Assembly (NCBI GenBank): GCA_016210745.1
Contig: JACQTO010000097.1
Location: 1 to 51,095, forward strand
Length of the DNA stretch: 51,095 bases
Direction: 5' to 3'
From: Betaproteobacteria bacterium
Lineage (GTDB): Bacteria; Pseudomonadota; Gammaproteobacteria; Burkholderiales; SG8-39
The notes beneath the pieces were generated by a model that was not told where the DNA came from, searched no databases, and saw only the letters and a program-made list of their open reading frames with translations. Of this stretch, positions 8,174-16,553 are shown piece by piece; the first letter of the stretch is position 1; the number at the start of each line of letters is the position of its first letter. The translations under genes were made by a program, and so were the position numbers.

Positions 8174-10246
8174 GTGGAGGAAGGCTTGAGCAGACCGGCA
8201 ACCGCAATCGAACGCGACCATTTCCTCTGGATGCTGGATGCGTTGTGCCGGCTCTATCGCATCCCCTTCGACGGCGGCTTGTTGATGCAACGGTTTCCGC
8301 CGCCGCATTCGCTCGCCGGATTGTTGCGTGCGGTGCGCTCGTTGGGATTTGGCGCCGAGGCGCGGCCCGCGTCGGCTGAAGAAATCCTGGTCCTCGATCC
8401 GCCGTGCTTGATCCTTCGCGCCGCCGCCCCTGCGCTTGTAATAGGCAGGGACGGGGAGAACGTGGTGATCCTCGAACCGGCGAGTGCCGCGCCGAAATCG
8501 CTTGACGCGGCTGCGCTGGGAGCCGATGGAACCATTTGGATCGCGCAGTTTTCGTGTCACTCCGAGCCGCTCGGCGACGCCGATATGCCCGGCACCGCAG
8601 AAGACCGGTTTGGTTTCTCCTGGTTCGTCCCGGAATTGCTGCGGCACCGATCGGTATGGCGCGACGTGCTGATCGCGTCGGCTGCGATTCAACTGCTTGG
8701 ACTGGGAGTGCCGCTCCTGACGCAGGTTGTCGTCGACAAGGTCGTCGTGCACCAGACGACGAACACGCTTGTTGTGATCGGCCTGGCGCTGGCCCTCGCA
8801 GTCGTGTTTACCGCGGTCATGAGTTGGGTGAGGCAGTACTTGGTGCTGCACACGGGCAACCGCGTCGATGCCGTGCTTGGCATGCGGGCATTCGAACACC
8901 TCCTGCAGTTGCCGCCTCGATATTTCGAGCGGCGCCCGACCGGGACGCTGGTGGCGCGGCTGCAGGGAGTCGAAACGATCCGCGAATTCGTGAGCGGAGC
9001 CGCCGTCACGCTGCTTCTCGACTTGCCTTTCCTCGGCCTCTATCTGGCGGTCATGCTCTGGTACAGCTGGCAGCTAACCCTGGTTACGGTAGCGATTCTC
9101 GGCACAATCTCGATCATGAGCCTGGCCATCGTACCGCTCCTGCGCTCGCGGCTGAACCGCCAGTTTCTGCTCGGCGCGCGCAATCAGGCCTTGCTCACCG
9201 AGTATGTCGCTGCGATCGAGACGGTCAAGTCGCTGCAGATGGAGCCTCAGCTCAGGCACCGGTTCGGCGATCAGCTTGGGTCCTATCTGGGCGCGAGTTT
9301 CAGCGCTCGGCAGCTCTCGAACGGCTATAGCGTTGCGGCCAACGCGCTCGAACAGCTGCTTGCGCTGCTCGTGTTGTGCCTGGGCGCGTGGATGGTGATG
9401 CAAAACGATGGGTTCACAATCGGCATGCTGGTCGCGTTTCAAATGGTCGCCGGGCGCATGTCGCAGCCGGTATTGCGCATGGTGGGTCTGTGGCAGGAAC
9501 TGCAGCAAGCGGGGATCGCGGTGAGCCGCCTTGGCGACATCATGAATGCTCCGATTGAACCGTATTCATCGATTCCGAGCGGGGCAGGAGCGCAAATCGG
9601 AGAGATCGAGATCCAGGACTTGAGCTTTCGCTACACGGAGGACACGCCGTTTCTTTACCGCAATCTCAACGCCAGGATCCCCCCGGGCGCCTGTGTCGCG
9701 CTGATGGGTCCCTCGGGCTGCGGCAAGAGCACACTGGCGCGGCTGCTGCAGGGGTTCCATTTCCCCACCGGAGGGGCGATCCGCATCGGCGGCAGGGACA
9801 TCCGCAATCTGTCCGTGAACGAACTGCGGCGCCATTTCGGTGTGGTGCCGCAGGAGACGACGCTTTTCTCCGGCACTGTCTACGAAAACCTGGTCCGGGC
9901 CAATCCCGAGGCGTCGTTCGACGACATCGTTCAGGCGTGCCGGTTTGCCGAAATTCACCAGGTCATCGAAGGGTTGCCACAGGGCTATCAGACCCGCATC
10001 GGCGAGCACGGCAGCGGGCTTTCGGTAGGGCAGAAGCAGCGGCTCGCCATAGCTCGTGCATTGCTCCGGCGCGCGCCCGTTCTAATTTTCGACGAGGCCA
10101 CCGCGAGCGTCGATGCCGACACCGCCGAACAGCTTGCGCACACGATCAGCGCGCTGCGCGGAAAAGCCACCATCGTCTTTATCGCGCACCAGCTTCCGCT
10201 TGGCTTGGTGGTCGATGAAACCATCGTGCTCGGGGACTCTACATGA
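8174..10246 (+). CDS. Type I secretion ABC transporter (HlyB-like, degenerate C39 domain)
   Basis: The product is about 690 aa. GTG 8174 is used here; TTG 8186 sits 5 nt after GGAGG (8176-8180) and is an equally good start. The order is: an N-terminal C39-like domain (~15-130) without the catalytic Cys of bacteriocin-processing transporters, so it is of the non-proteolytic HlyB type; a six-helix ABC exporter membrane domain (~155-440); and an ATPase domain with Walker A GPSGCGKST (~512), signature LSVGQKQRLAIARALL (~615) and Walker B VLIFDEATA (~635). It should power export of an unprocessed C-terminal-signal substrate from the inner membrane through a TolC-type channel. It overlaps the HlyD gene by ATGA. 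No RTX-type substrate or TolC gene is in the window, and the neighbouring FecR protein has a Sec signal, so it is not an obvious cargo. Confidence 0.9.
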   Translation: MEEGLSRPATAIERDHFLWMLDALCRLYRIPFDGGLLMQRFPPPHSLAGLLRAVRSLGFGAEARPASAEEILVLDPPCLILRAAAPALVIGRDGENVVILEPASAAPKSLDAAALGADGTIWIAQFSCHSEPLGDADMPGTAEDRFGFSWFVPELLRHRSVWRDVLIASAAIQLLGLGVPLLTQVVVDKVVVHQTTNTLVVIGLALALAVVFTAVMSWVRQYLVLHTGNRVDAVLGMRAFEHLLQLPPRYFERRPTGTLVARLQGVETIREFVSGAAVTLLLDLPFLGLYLAVMLWYSWQLTLVTVAILGTISIMSLAIVPLLRSRLNRQFLLGARNQALLTEYVAAIETVKSLQMEPQLRHRFGDQLGSYLGASFSARQLSNGYSVAANALEQLLALLVLCLGAWMVMQNDGFTIGMLVAFQMVAGRMSQPVLRMVGLWQELQQAGIAVSRLGDIMNAPIEPYSSIPSGAGAQIGEIEIQDLSFRYTEDTPFLYRNLNARIPPGACVALMGPSGCGKSTLARLLQGFHFPTGGAIRIGGRDIRNLSVNELRRHFGVVPQETTLFSGTVYENLVRANPEASFDDIVQACRFAEIHQVIEGLPQGYQTRIGEHGSGLSVGQKQRLAIARALLRRAPVLIFDEATASVDADTAEQLAHTISALRGKATIVFIAHQLPLGLVVDETIVLGDST

Positions 10247-11580
10247 CCGAATTCTCGCCGGAGGCACTGCAACTCAGCGAGCGTCCACCGGCGCCCTTGC
10301 CGCGACTCGTGCTGCATGTGCTGCTCACGCTGCTCGCCGCGGTCTGCGCGTGGGCGTGGGTCGGCCGTTTGGACGTGATCGCGGTGGCCCAGGGAAAGAT
10401 CGTGCCGCAGAGCTACCTGCAGATCGTCCAGCCGGCAGATTCGGGGATATTGCGCGAGCTGCTCGTCGGCGAAGGGGCCCAGGTGAAAGCCGGTCAGGTG
10501 CTGGCGCGGTTCGACGCGCACATCGCCGAGGCGGATATCCGTCAGGTTCGCAACGAACTCCAGCTTCGTGCTTTGCAGCTTCGCAGAATCGACGCGGAAC
10601 TTTCCGGTGCACCGATGTCGCGAAGCGCGGACGATTCGCCGCAGCTCTACGCACAGGTGGAGACGCAGAGCCGCGCGCGACGACAGGCGCACCTCGACGC
10701 GTTGGAGGCTGAGCGCGGGATCATCACCAAGGCCGAGCAAGACCTGAAAAGTGCGCTTGAAATTGAAACTAAGCTTACCAAGACGCTGCCGATTTTCAGG
10801 CAGCAGGAGCAGGCATTCGACCAGTTGACGCGCGACGGATTTGCCGGTCGCCTGATGTTGCTCGACAAGCAGCGCGACCGCATCGATAAGGAGCAGGATC
10901 TGGCGGCACAACGGTACGCGATCGCGAGCCTCACGGCTCTGGTTGCGCAGGGCCAGAAGCGAATCGCGCAAATCCAGTCGAACTACCGCCAGGGACTTCA
11001 AAACGAGCGTGTCGAAGCACAGGCGCAATTCCATCGGCTGCAGCGGGAATGGGACAAGCACTCTCATCGCCGTGCATTGCTCGAACTCAAGGCGCCGCAG
11101 GACGGTACGGTCAAGGATTTGGCGACGCGCACCATCGGTTCGGTCGTTTCGGCAGGCACCGTGCTCATGACAGTTGTCCCGGGAAACGAACCGTTACAGG
11201 CTGAGGTTTGGATAACGAACCAGGACGCGGGGTTTGTGCTTCCCGGTCAGCCGGTCAAGCTCAAGTTCGCCGCTTACCCGTTCCAGCGGTTTGGATTGCT
11301 GAAAGGCGAACTGGTGCATTTGAGTCCGGATGCGAGCGAATTGCCCCAGGCCGCGAATTTGGAGCGCCGGCGCGGCGAACTCGAGCATGTTCTGCCGCCT
11401 ACAGGCTACAGGGCTTTGGTTTCGCTCAAGTCTGTTGCCTTGGAGGCGGACGGCAAGCAGCATCGCTTGACAGCCGGCATGCAGGTCACCGCCGAGATTC
11501 ATTTGGGTACTCGGACCGTGTTCGAGTACCTGTTCTCTCCGCTGCGCAAGATGGCTCACGAGGCGGCGCGCGAGCGCTGA
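10243..11580 (+). CDS. HlyD-family periplasmic adaptor of type I secretion
   Basis: The 445-aa membrane-fusion protein has a short cytoplasmic N-terminus, one membrane anchor (LVLHVLLTLLAAVCAWAWVG, ~25-45) and a first lipoyl half (GKIVPQSYLQIVQPADSGIL). This is followed by a long alpha-helical hairpin (~95-270), a second lipoyl half (LKAPQDGTVKDLATRTIGSV) and the C-terminal beta domain ending TAEIHLGTRTVFEYLFSPL. It links the HlyB-type transporter to an outer-membrane channel. The start codon overlaps the transporter stop by 4 nt, so the two are translationally coupled. The family call is secure; the substrate is unknown. Confidence 0.92.
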   Translation: MTEFSPEALQLSERPPAPLPRLVLHVLLTLLAAVCAWAWVGRLDVIAVAQGKIVPQSYLQIVQPADSGILRELLVGEGAQVKAGQVLARFDAHIAEADIRQVRNELQLRALQLRRIDAELSGAPMSRSADDSPQLYAQVETQSRARRQAHLDALEAERGIITKAEQDLKSALEIETKLTKTLPIFRQQEQAFDQLTRDGFAGRLMLLDKQRDRIDKEQDLAAQRYAIASLTALVAQGQKRIAQIQSNYRQGLQNERVEAQAQFHRLQREWDKHSHRRALLELKAPQDGTVKDLATRTIGSVVSAGTVLMTVVPGNEPLQAEVWITNQDAGFVLPGQPVKLKFAAYPFQRFGLLKGELVHLSPDASELPQAANLERRRGELEHVLPPTGYRALVSLKSVALEADGKQHRLTAGMQVTAEIHLGTRTVFEYLFSPLRKMAHEAARER

Positions 11581-11671
11581 TTTTCGCGCGTTTTCGGCCC
11601 GGTTTGCGCCGCTATTGCGCGCTGCCGCATTCGGCGCTGAGAATGGGCCCTCGAGCGGCATCGCCACTTTC

Positions 11672-11701
11672 TTGACACTCTTCTTTGTGCGGTGCAATAA
11701 T
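11672..11701 (+). promoter_or_regulatory. Predicted sigma-70 promoter of phaC
   Basis: TTGACA at 11672-11677 is a perfect -35 hexamer. After 18 nt comes AATAAT at 11696-11701 (5/6 to TATAAT). Transcription would begin about 50 nt before the TTG start at 11759, which supports that start over upstream in-frame codons. A TGC-N3-GCA operator-like motif overlaps the -10. Confidence 0.6.
11685..11700 (+). promoter_or_regulatory. Candidate PhaR operator in phaC promoter
   Basis: TTGTGCGGTGCAATAA contains the inverted core TGC-GGT-GCA and lies between the -35 and -10, overlapping the -10. A near-identical motif (TTGTGCGGCGCAGCAT) is in the phasin/phaR intergenic region at 15837-15852. TGC-rich sites of this shape are reported for PhaR in Paracoccus. 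The call is by motif recurrence and context only. Confidence 0.5.
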
Positions 11702-11758
11702 CCGCCAGTTTTTCCAGGCAGCCGCCGATCCGCCGCTGCCGTTCCCAGGGGAGCAGGC

Positions 11759-13474
11759 TTGTCCGCAGAACCCTCAGCCGCAGCCGACTTGTTTTCGCAG
11801 ACCGGGCAAGCCCTTGCGCGAAATTTGCTCAGCGCACTGGTCAAGGCGTCTGGCCCGAGCGCTTTCTCTGTGCCCGCGAGCGCGGGTGCGAATCCAGCCC
11901 AACTTGCTGCACTGCAAACACGCTGTGTCCAAGAACACTGGAGGCTTTGGAGTTCGATGCTTGCCGTGGATTCCGCCGGAGAATCCGTGGCGGCGCGGGT
12001 CGCACCCGCTGACCGGCGCTTTTCGGGCCGTGAGTGGCACTCGAGCCGCTATTTCGATTACTTGAGCCAGAGCTACCTCATCAACGTGCGTTTTCTGGCC
12101 GATTACATCGAGGCGCTTGAACTCGGGCCGATCGAAAAAGAACGGCTTCGTTTCGCGCTGCGCCAGGTGTCGGATGCAGTGAGTCCGGCGAACTTTGCCG
12201 CGACCAATCCCGAGGCGTTGAGGCTCGCGCTCGATTCGCAGGGGCAAAGTCTCACCGCCGGGCTCGCGAATCTGCTGCAGGATGCGCGCAAGGGGAGGAT
12301 ATCGACCACGGACGAGTCGGCGTTCGAAGTCGGCAGGAATTTGGCGATGACGCCGGGATCGGTGGTTTTCGAAAACGATCTCATGCAATTGATCCAGTAC
12401 CGGTCAGTCATCGAAAACGTCCGCAAGCGGCCGCTCCTGATCTTTCCGCCCTGCATCAACAAGTATTACATCCTCGATCTGCAGCCGGAGAACTCGTTCA
12501 TCCGCTACTGCGTCGAGCAGGGCAACACGGTGTACATGGTTTCCTGGCGCAACATCGGTGCCGAGCAGGGGCACTACACCTGGGATGACTACCTCGAGTC
12601 GGGGGTGATGAAGGCGCTCGAGATCGTGCGCGCCGTGTCCGGAATCGACCGGCTGAACGCGATCGGCTACTGCATCGGCGGCACGATGCTCGCGCCGGTG
12701 CTGGCCATTCTCCAGTCGAAGGGCGAGGACTGGGTCGAGAGCGTAACCTTTCTCACGGCGCTGCATGATTTTTCCGATGCCGGCGAAATTACACTGTTCA
12801 TCGACGAGCAGAGCGTGGCCGAGCGCGAAAAAGCGATCGGCGGGGGCGGCGTAATGCCGGGCCGCGAGCTCGATTTCGTTTTTTCGGTACTGCGCGCGGG
12901 CGATCTGGTCTGGCCGTACGTGGTCAACAACTACCTCAAGGGTAGGCAGCCCCCCGCATTCGATCTGCTCCACTGGAACGCCGATTCGACCAATCTGGCC
13001 GGCCCGATGTATTGCTTCTACGTGCGCAACATGTACCTGGAGAACAACCTGCGCATTCCGGACAAGCTCACCATGTTGGGAGTACCGATCGACCTATCCT
13101 GCGTCCGCCTCCCCACCTATGTGTTGGCCACCCGCGAGGACCATATCGTGCCCTGGAGAAGCGCCTACCGCACTACGCAGCTTCTCGGCGGCGAGATTCG
13201 GTTTGTGCTGGGTGCCAGCGGTCATGTTGCCGGGGTGGTGAATCCGGCGGCGAAGAACCGGCGCAGCTACTGGACCAATGCGCAGTTGCCGGAGGATCCC
13301 CAGGCCTGGCTTGATGACGCTCAGGAGGCCCGTGGAAGCTGGTGGTGCGACTGGAACGAGTGGCTGGCGCGATTCGACGGGGGCAAGGTCAAGGCGAAGA
13401 AACGGCTGGGTAATTCCCGTTACAAGCCAATCGAGCCCGCGCCGGGCCGGTATGTGAAGCAACGCGTCGTTTGA
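11759..13474 (+). CDS. phaC: Class I poly(3-hydroxyalkanoate) synthase PhaC
   Basis: PhaC polymerises (R)-3-hydroxyacyl-CoA into PHB on the granule surface. I use TTG 11759: AGGGGAG lies 5 nt upstream, it is downstream of the predicted promoter, and it gives about 571 aa, the usual class I length; the frame is open back to 11615. Catalytic features are the lipase-like box GYCIGG with the nucleophilic Cys at ~305, the Asp in TREDHIVPW and the His in GASGHVAGVVNP. The N-terminal region (LFSQTGQALARNL) is the variable helical domain of the class. phaB genes follow 130 nt downstream, so granule synthesis and monomer supply are together. Likely repressed by PhaR through the overlapping motif. Confidence 0.95.
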   Translation: MSAEPSAAADLFSQTGQALARNLLSALVKASGPSAFSVPASAGANPAQLAALQTRCVQEHWRLWSSMLAVDSAGESVAARVAPADRRFSGREWHSSRYFDYLSQSYLINVRFLADYIEALELGPIEKERLRFALRQVSDAVSPANFAATNPEALRLALDSQGQSLTAGLANLLQDARKGRISTTDESAFEVGRNLAMTPGSVVFENDLMQLIQYRSVIENVRKRPLLIFPPCINKYYILDLQPENSFIRYCVEQGNTVYMVSWRNIGAEQGHYTWDDYLESGVMKALEIVRAVSGIDRLNAIGYCIGGTMLAPVLAILQSKGEDWVESVTFLTALHDFSDAGEITLFIDEQSVAEREKAIGGGGVMPGRELDFVFSVLRAGDLVWPYVVNNYLKGRQPPAFDLLHWNADSTNLAGPMYCFYVRNMYLENNLRIPDKLTMLGVPIDLSCVRLPTYVLATREDHIVPWRSAYRTTQLLGGEIRFVLGASGHVAGVVNPAAKNRRSYWTNAQLPEDPQAWLDDAQEARGSWWCDWNEWLARFDGGKVKAKKRLGNSRYKPIEPAPGRYVKQRVV

Positions 13475-13607
13475 CGGGCGGCAAGGATGCTCAAGCATTG
13501 GCTAATGGATAAGGGTATGGGCGTCAGGCGTAGGTACGGCGCTCATTAGAACGTCCCGGAGCCGTGCGTAAGGGGCGACAGGGAAAATTGAAAAGGGAAC
13601 GAGCGAG

Positions 13608-14348
13608 ATGACCGATCGGGTGGCGTTTGTAACGGGCGGGATGGGCGGAATCGGGACCGCGATCTGCAAGCGGCTCGCCCTGAACGGCAGTAGGGTGGTC
13701 GCCGGGTGTATTTCGGGCTACGAGCGCAAGGACGAGTGGGTCGCGCAGATGCGCGCGGACGGCCTCGATGTCCAAGCGGCCGAAGGAAATGTGGACGACT
13801 TCGATTCCTGCTCGGAAATGTTCACTCGGATCGCGCAGGATGTGGGTCCGGTGGATATCCTGGTCAACAACGCAGGCATCACGCGCGACTCGATGTTCAA
13901 GCGGATGTCGGCCGATGACTGGTATGCCGTAATAAATACCAACCTGAACAGCGTGTTCAACGTCACCCGCCAGGTCATCGACGGCATGATGAAGCGCGGC
14001 TGGGGCAGGGTGATCAACATTTCCTCGGTCAATGCGATCAAAGGACAGGCGGGGCAGACCAACTATTCCGCTGCCAAAGCGGGAATGCATGGGTTTTCCA
14101 AGGCGCTGGCACAGGAGGTGGTAAGCAAAGGCGTCACGGTCAATACGATCTCGCCCGGATACGTCGAGACCGACATGGTGCGCAGCATTCGCACCGACAT
14201 TCTCCAGAGTATCATCGAGCAGATCCCGATGCGCCGGTTGGCGCAGCCCGCGGAGATCGCAGGCCTGGTCGCCTATCTGGCCTCCGAAGAGGCGAGCTAC
14301 ATAACCGGCGCCAACATCTCGATCAACGGCGGCCTGCATATGGGCTAG
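13608..14348 (+). CDS. phaB: Acetoacetyl-CoA reductase PhaB (copy 1)
   Basis: This 246-aa short-chain dehydrogenase makes (R)-3-hydroxybutyryl-CoA from acetoacetyl-CoA with NADPH, the monomer for PhaC. It has a glycine-rich cofactor site (VTGGMGGIGTAI), NNAG (VDILVNNAGITRD), the catalytic Ser (INISSVNAIKGQ) and Y-x3-K (NYSAAKAG), and it ends INGGLHMG as PhaB proteins do. The start has GAGCGAG just upstream. A second PhaB follows 74 nt downstream, so the pair is a tandem duplication or paired paralogues. Confidence 0.93.
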   Translation: MTDRVAFVTGGMGGIGTAICKRLALNGSRVVAGCISGYERKDEWVAQMRADGLDVQAAEGNVDDFDSCSEMFTRIAQDVGPVDILVNNAGITRDSMFKRMSADDWYAVINTNLNSVFNVTRQVIDGMMKRGWGRVINISSVNAIKGQAGQTNYSAAKAGMHGFSKALAQEVVSKGVTVNTISPGYVETDMVRSIRTDILQSIIEQIPMRRLAQPAEIAGLVAYLASEEASYITGANISINGGLHMG

Positions 14349-14422
14349 CGCCAGGGTGCGCTGGCAGAGGCGGTGCCACACGCCGCGCGGGAAGAACCAG
14401 GCAAATCGTAAGGAGAAAAGGC

Positions 14423-15181
14423 ATGATTCCAAAAGCGGACAAACCCCGAATAGCGCTGATCACAGGAGGCATGGGCGGGCTCGGCGAGACCATCAGCACC
14501 AAGATGGCCGATGCCGGCTACCGCGTCGCGGTGACCTATTCGCCCGCGAACAAGACCGCGGGCGCGTGGGCCGCGAGCATGAAGGAAAAGGGCTACACCT
14601 TTCACACCTACGCGTGCGACGTGGCCGACTACCAGTCGTGCAAGAAATGCGTGGACGAACTGAGCACCGATTTTGGTCCAGTGGACATCCTGGTCAACAA
14701 CGCCGGGATCACGCGCGACATGACTTTCAGGAAGATGACCAAGGCCGACTGGGACCTGGTATTGCGGACCAATCTCGATTCCGTGTTCAATATGACCAAG
14801 CAGGTCTGCGACAGCATGGTCGACCGCGGTTGGGGCAGGGTGATCAATGTCTCGTCGGTCAACGGTTCCAAAGGGGCGTTCGGTCAGACCAACTACGCGG
14901 CGGCCAAGGCCGGCATGCACGGGTTTACCAAGTCGCTGGCGCTGGAAGTGGCGAAAAAAGGCGTGACGGTCAACACCATTTCCCCGGGCTACATCGGCAC
15001 CAAGATGGTGACGGCAATCCCGGCGGAGATTCTGAACAGCAAGATCCTCCCCCAGATTCCGGTGGGACGCTTGGGTAAGCCCGACGAAGTCGCCGGGCTG
15101 ATCATTTACCTATGCTCGGAGGAAGCGGCCTACGTCAATGGCGCGAATATCGCCATCAACGGCGGCCAGCACATGCAGTGA
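14423..15181 (+). CDS. phaB: Acetoacetyl-CoA reductase PhaB (copy 2)
   Basis: This 252-aa paralogue of the upstream gene has the same motifs: TGGMGGLGETI, VDILVNNAGITRD, the catalytic Ser in VINVSSVNGSKG and NYAAAKAG. It has a strong Shine-Dalgarno site (AAGGAGAAAAGG). Long identical blocks (NNAGITRD, GWGRVIN, KAGMHGF, KGVTVNTISPGY) show common descent. The differences lie mostly in the N-terminal half, including the cofactor-specificity loop (VTYSPANKTA here, AGCISGYERKD in copy 1), so the two may differ in cofactor preference or expression. Both belong to the phaC transcription direction. Confidence 0.93.
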   Translation: MIPKADKPRIALITGGMGGLGETISTKMADAGYRVAVTYSPANKTAGAWAASMKEKGYTFHTYACDVADYQSCKKCVDELSTDFGPVDILVNNAGITRDMTFRKMTKADWDLVLRTNLDSVFNMTKQVCDSMVDRGWGRVINVSSVNGSKGAFGQTNYAAAKAGMHGFTKSLALEVAKKGVTVNTISPGYIGTKMVTAIPAEILNSKILPQIPVGRLGKPDEVAGLIIYLCSEEAAYVNGANIAINGGQHMQ

Positions 15182-15239
15182 TGCATCCGGCGCCCCGCTC
15201 CGAGCCGGTGACGGGGCCTAAGGCGGCTAGTCGGAATTC

Positions 15240-15770
15240 CTATTTGTCGCCGGCGCCGCGCACCATGTTCGCAGTCGCGGCCCTGATGCTGGCGTCGGAG
15301 AGTTCCTGGAACTGTATGGCCACGCGGTTCAGGTTCTCCAGCATGGCCGAGGATGCGGCCATCGATGACTTGAGCGCTTCGACGCCGATCTGCGAGCCTG
15401 GTATCGTTTTGGCCGCTGCTTCGGCGCCCTTGAGCAGGTCATCGCCGGCCTGGGCGATCTGGTTTTCGGCGAGCTTGGCAAGATGAGTCTGGGTCTGATT
15501 GACGACTTCGGCGATGGTTTGCGCGTAGCTCGCGTTGCGGACCATACTGGCCTGCGCGAGCTTGGTGCGCATGGCGGCAAGTTGATGGGGATCGTTGATC
15601 GAGAGCAGTTCGCGCGCGGTCTGCGCGTTCTGCTCCAGGGCCGATTTGGCATTCTCGATGTTGAGCTTGAGCAGCTGCTCGACCCCCGCGAGCGAGGCCT
15701 GGGCGTAGGCAACAGTGGCATCGAGGGCGGCTTTCTGCCATGCTGTTGTCGAATCGGTTGGTTCTGCCAT
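15240..15770 (-). CDS. phaP: Phasin family protein (PHB granule coat)
   Basis: The 176-aa protein begins at ATG 15770, preceded by GGAGCC. The frame is open much further upstream, but that part is antisense to phaR and is not the gene. The sequence is amphipathic and Ala/Gln-rich throughout, with the phasin pattern: N-terminal helix AYAQASLAGVEQLLKLNIENA and ARELLSINDPHQLAAMRTKL, then long helices without Cys or membrane segments. Phasins coat PHB granules and limit coalescence. It is transcribed divergently from phaR, the arrangement expected for PhaR-controlled phasin genes, and a TGC-N3-GCA motif is in its promoter region. Confidence 0.9.
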   Translation of the reverse strand: MAEPTDSTTAWQKAALDATVAYAQASLAGVEQLLKLNIENAKSALEQNAQTARELLSINDPHQLAAMRTKLAQASMVRNASYAQTIAEVVNQTQTHLAKLAENQIAQAGDDLLKGAEAAAKTIPGSQIGVEALKSSMAASSAMLENLNRVAIQFQELSDASIRAATANMVRGAGDK

Positions 15771-15836
15771 CGAAGGCTCCACGATGTCGCGACTGTCATT
15801 TCGACCATCCCGCACGGTATTGGTTGCGCGACTGGA

Positions 15837-15852
15837 ATGCTGCGCCGCACAA
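15837..15852 (-). promoter_or_regulatory. Candidate PhaR operator between phasin and phaR
   Basis: On the minus strand the sequence reads TTGTGCGGCGCAGCAT, with core TGC-GGC-GCA at 15841-15849. It matches the phaC-promoter motif at 12 of 16 positions. It lies just downstream of a minus-strand TATAAC (15864-15859), where bound PhaR would block phasin transcription, and upstream of phaR, allowing autoregulation. Confidence 0.5.
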
Positions 15853-15953
15853 CGATATGTTATAACTATGCGCCTAAGGGTCAGGATTAGTTCGACGCGA
15901 TGTCGGGATAATGGCCGCGCGCTGGCGTCGATCAATGAGATACGGGGAGAAAG

Positions 15954-16553
15954 ATGATGGCCGAAACAGGACGCCTGATTAAGAAATATCCCAATCGCCG
16001 CCTCTACGACACCAAAACGAGCGCCTATATCACGCTCGCCGATGTAAAAGCGCTGGTGCTCAGATATGAGGAATTCCAGATTGTCGACGCAAAGTCGAAC
16101 GAAGACCTGACGCGCGCGATTCTGCTGCAGATCATCCTCGAAGAAGAGGCCGGCGGCGCGCCCATGTTTTCCTCGGAAATCTTGACCCAGTTCATTCGTT
16201 TCTACGGTACGGCGATGCAGACCATGGTGGGAGCGTACTTGGAGCGCAACATCATGCTCTTCAATGAGCTGCAAAAAAAGATGAAGGAACAGTCTCAGGC
16301 GCTCTACGGCGACAATACCAAGTTGAATCAGGATTGGTGGAACCAGTTTCTGGCGTTCCAGGGTCCGGCAATGCAGGGCCTAATTTCGACCTACCTGGAC
16401 CAGAGCCGCAACATGTTCGTGCAGATGCAGGAGCAATTGCAGAGCCAGACGCGCAACTTATTCAGCGGATTTCCCTTCGCTGGCGGCCCCGGCGCGCCGG
16501 CGGGCAGCGATGGTGCCAAACAAGGCGATGCCGACGGCGAAAAGAAGACCTGA
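15954..16553 (+). CDS. phaR: Polyhydroxyalkanoate synthesis repressor PhaR
   Basis: The 199-aa PhaR has the characteristic N-terminal DNA-binding domain ([20 protein letters not shown], ~5-25, through [22 protein letters not shown]) and a following PHB-accumulation region ([20 protein letters not shown]). The C-terminus is Gln-rich and amphipathic, then Gly/Pro-rich. PhaR represses phasin and its own gene until it is titrated by nascent PHB. Two ATG codons are adjacent (15954, 15957), after a GGGGAGAAAG ribosome site. Its 3' end overlaps the rimO frame by 44 nt or less. Confidence 0.95.
   Translation: MMAETGRLIKKYPNRRLYDTKTSAYITLADVKALVLRYEEFQIVDAKSNEDLTRAILLQIILEEEAGGAPMFSSEILTQFIRFYGTAMQTMVGAYLERNIMLFNELQKKMKEQSQALYGDNTKLNQDWWNQFLAFQGPAMQGLISTYLDQSRNMFVQMQEQLQSQTRNLFSGFPFAGGPGAPAGSDGAKQGDADGEKKT

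Noticed and set aside
15771..16274. N-terminal extension of the phasin frame to 16274
   Set aside because: That part is antisense to phaR and crosses the divergent promoter region; ATG 15770 with GGAGCC upstream gives a normal phasin length.
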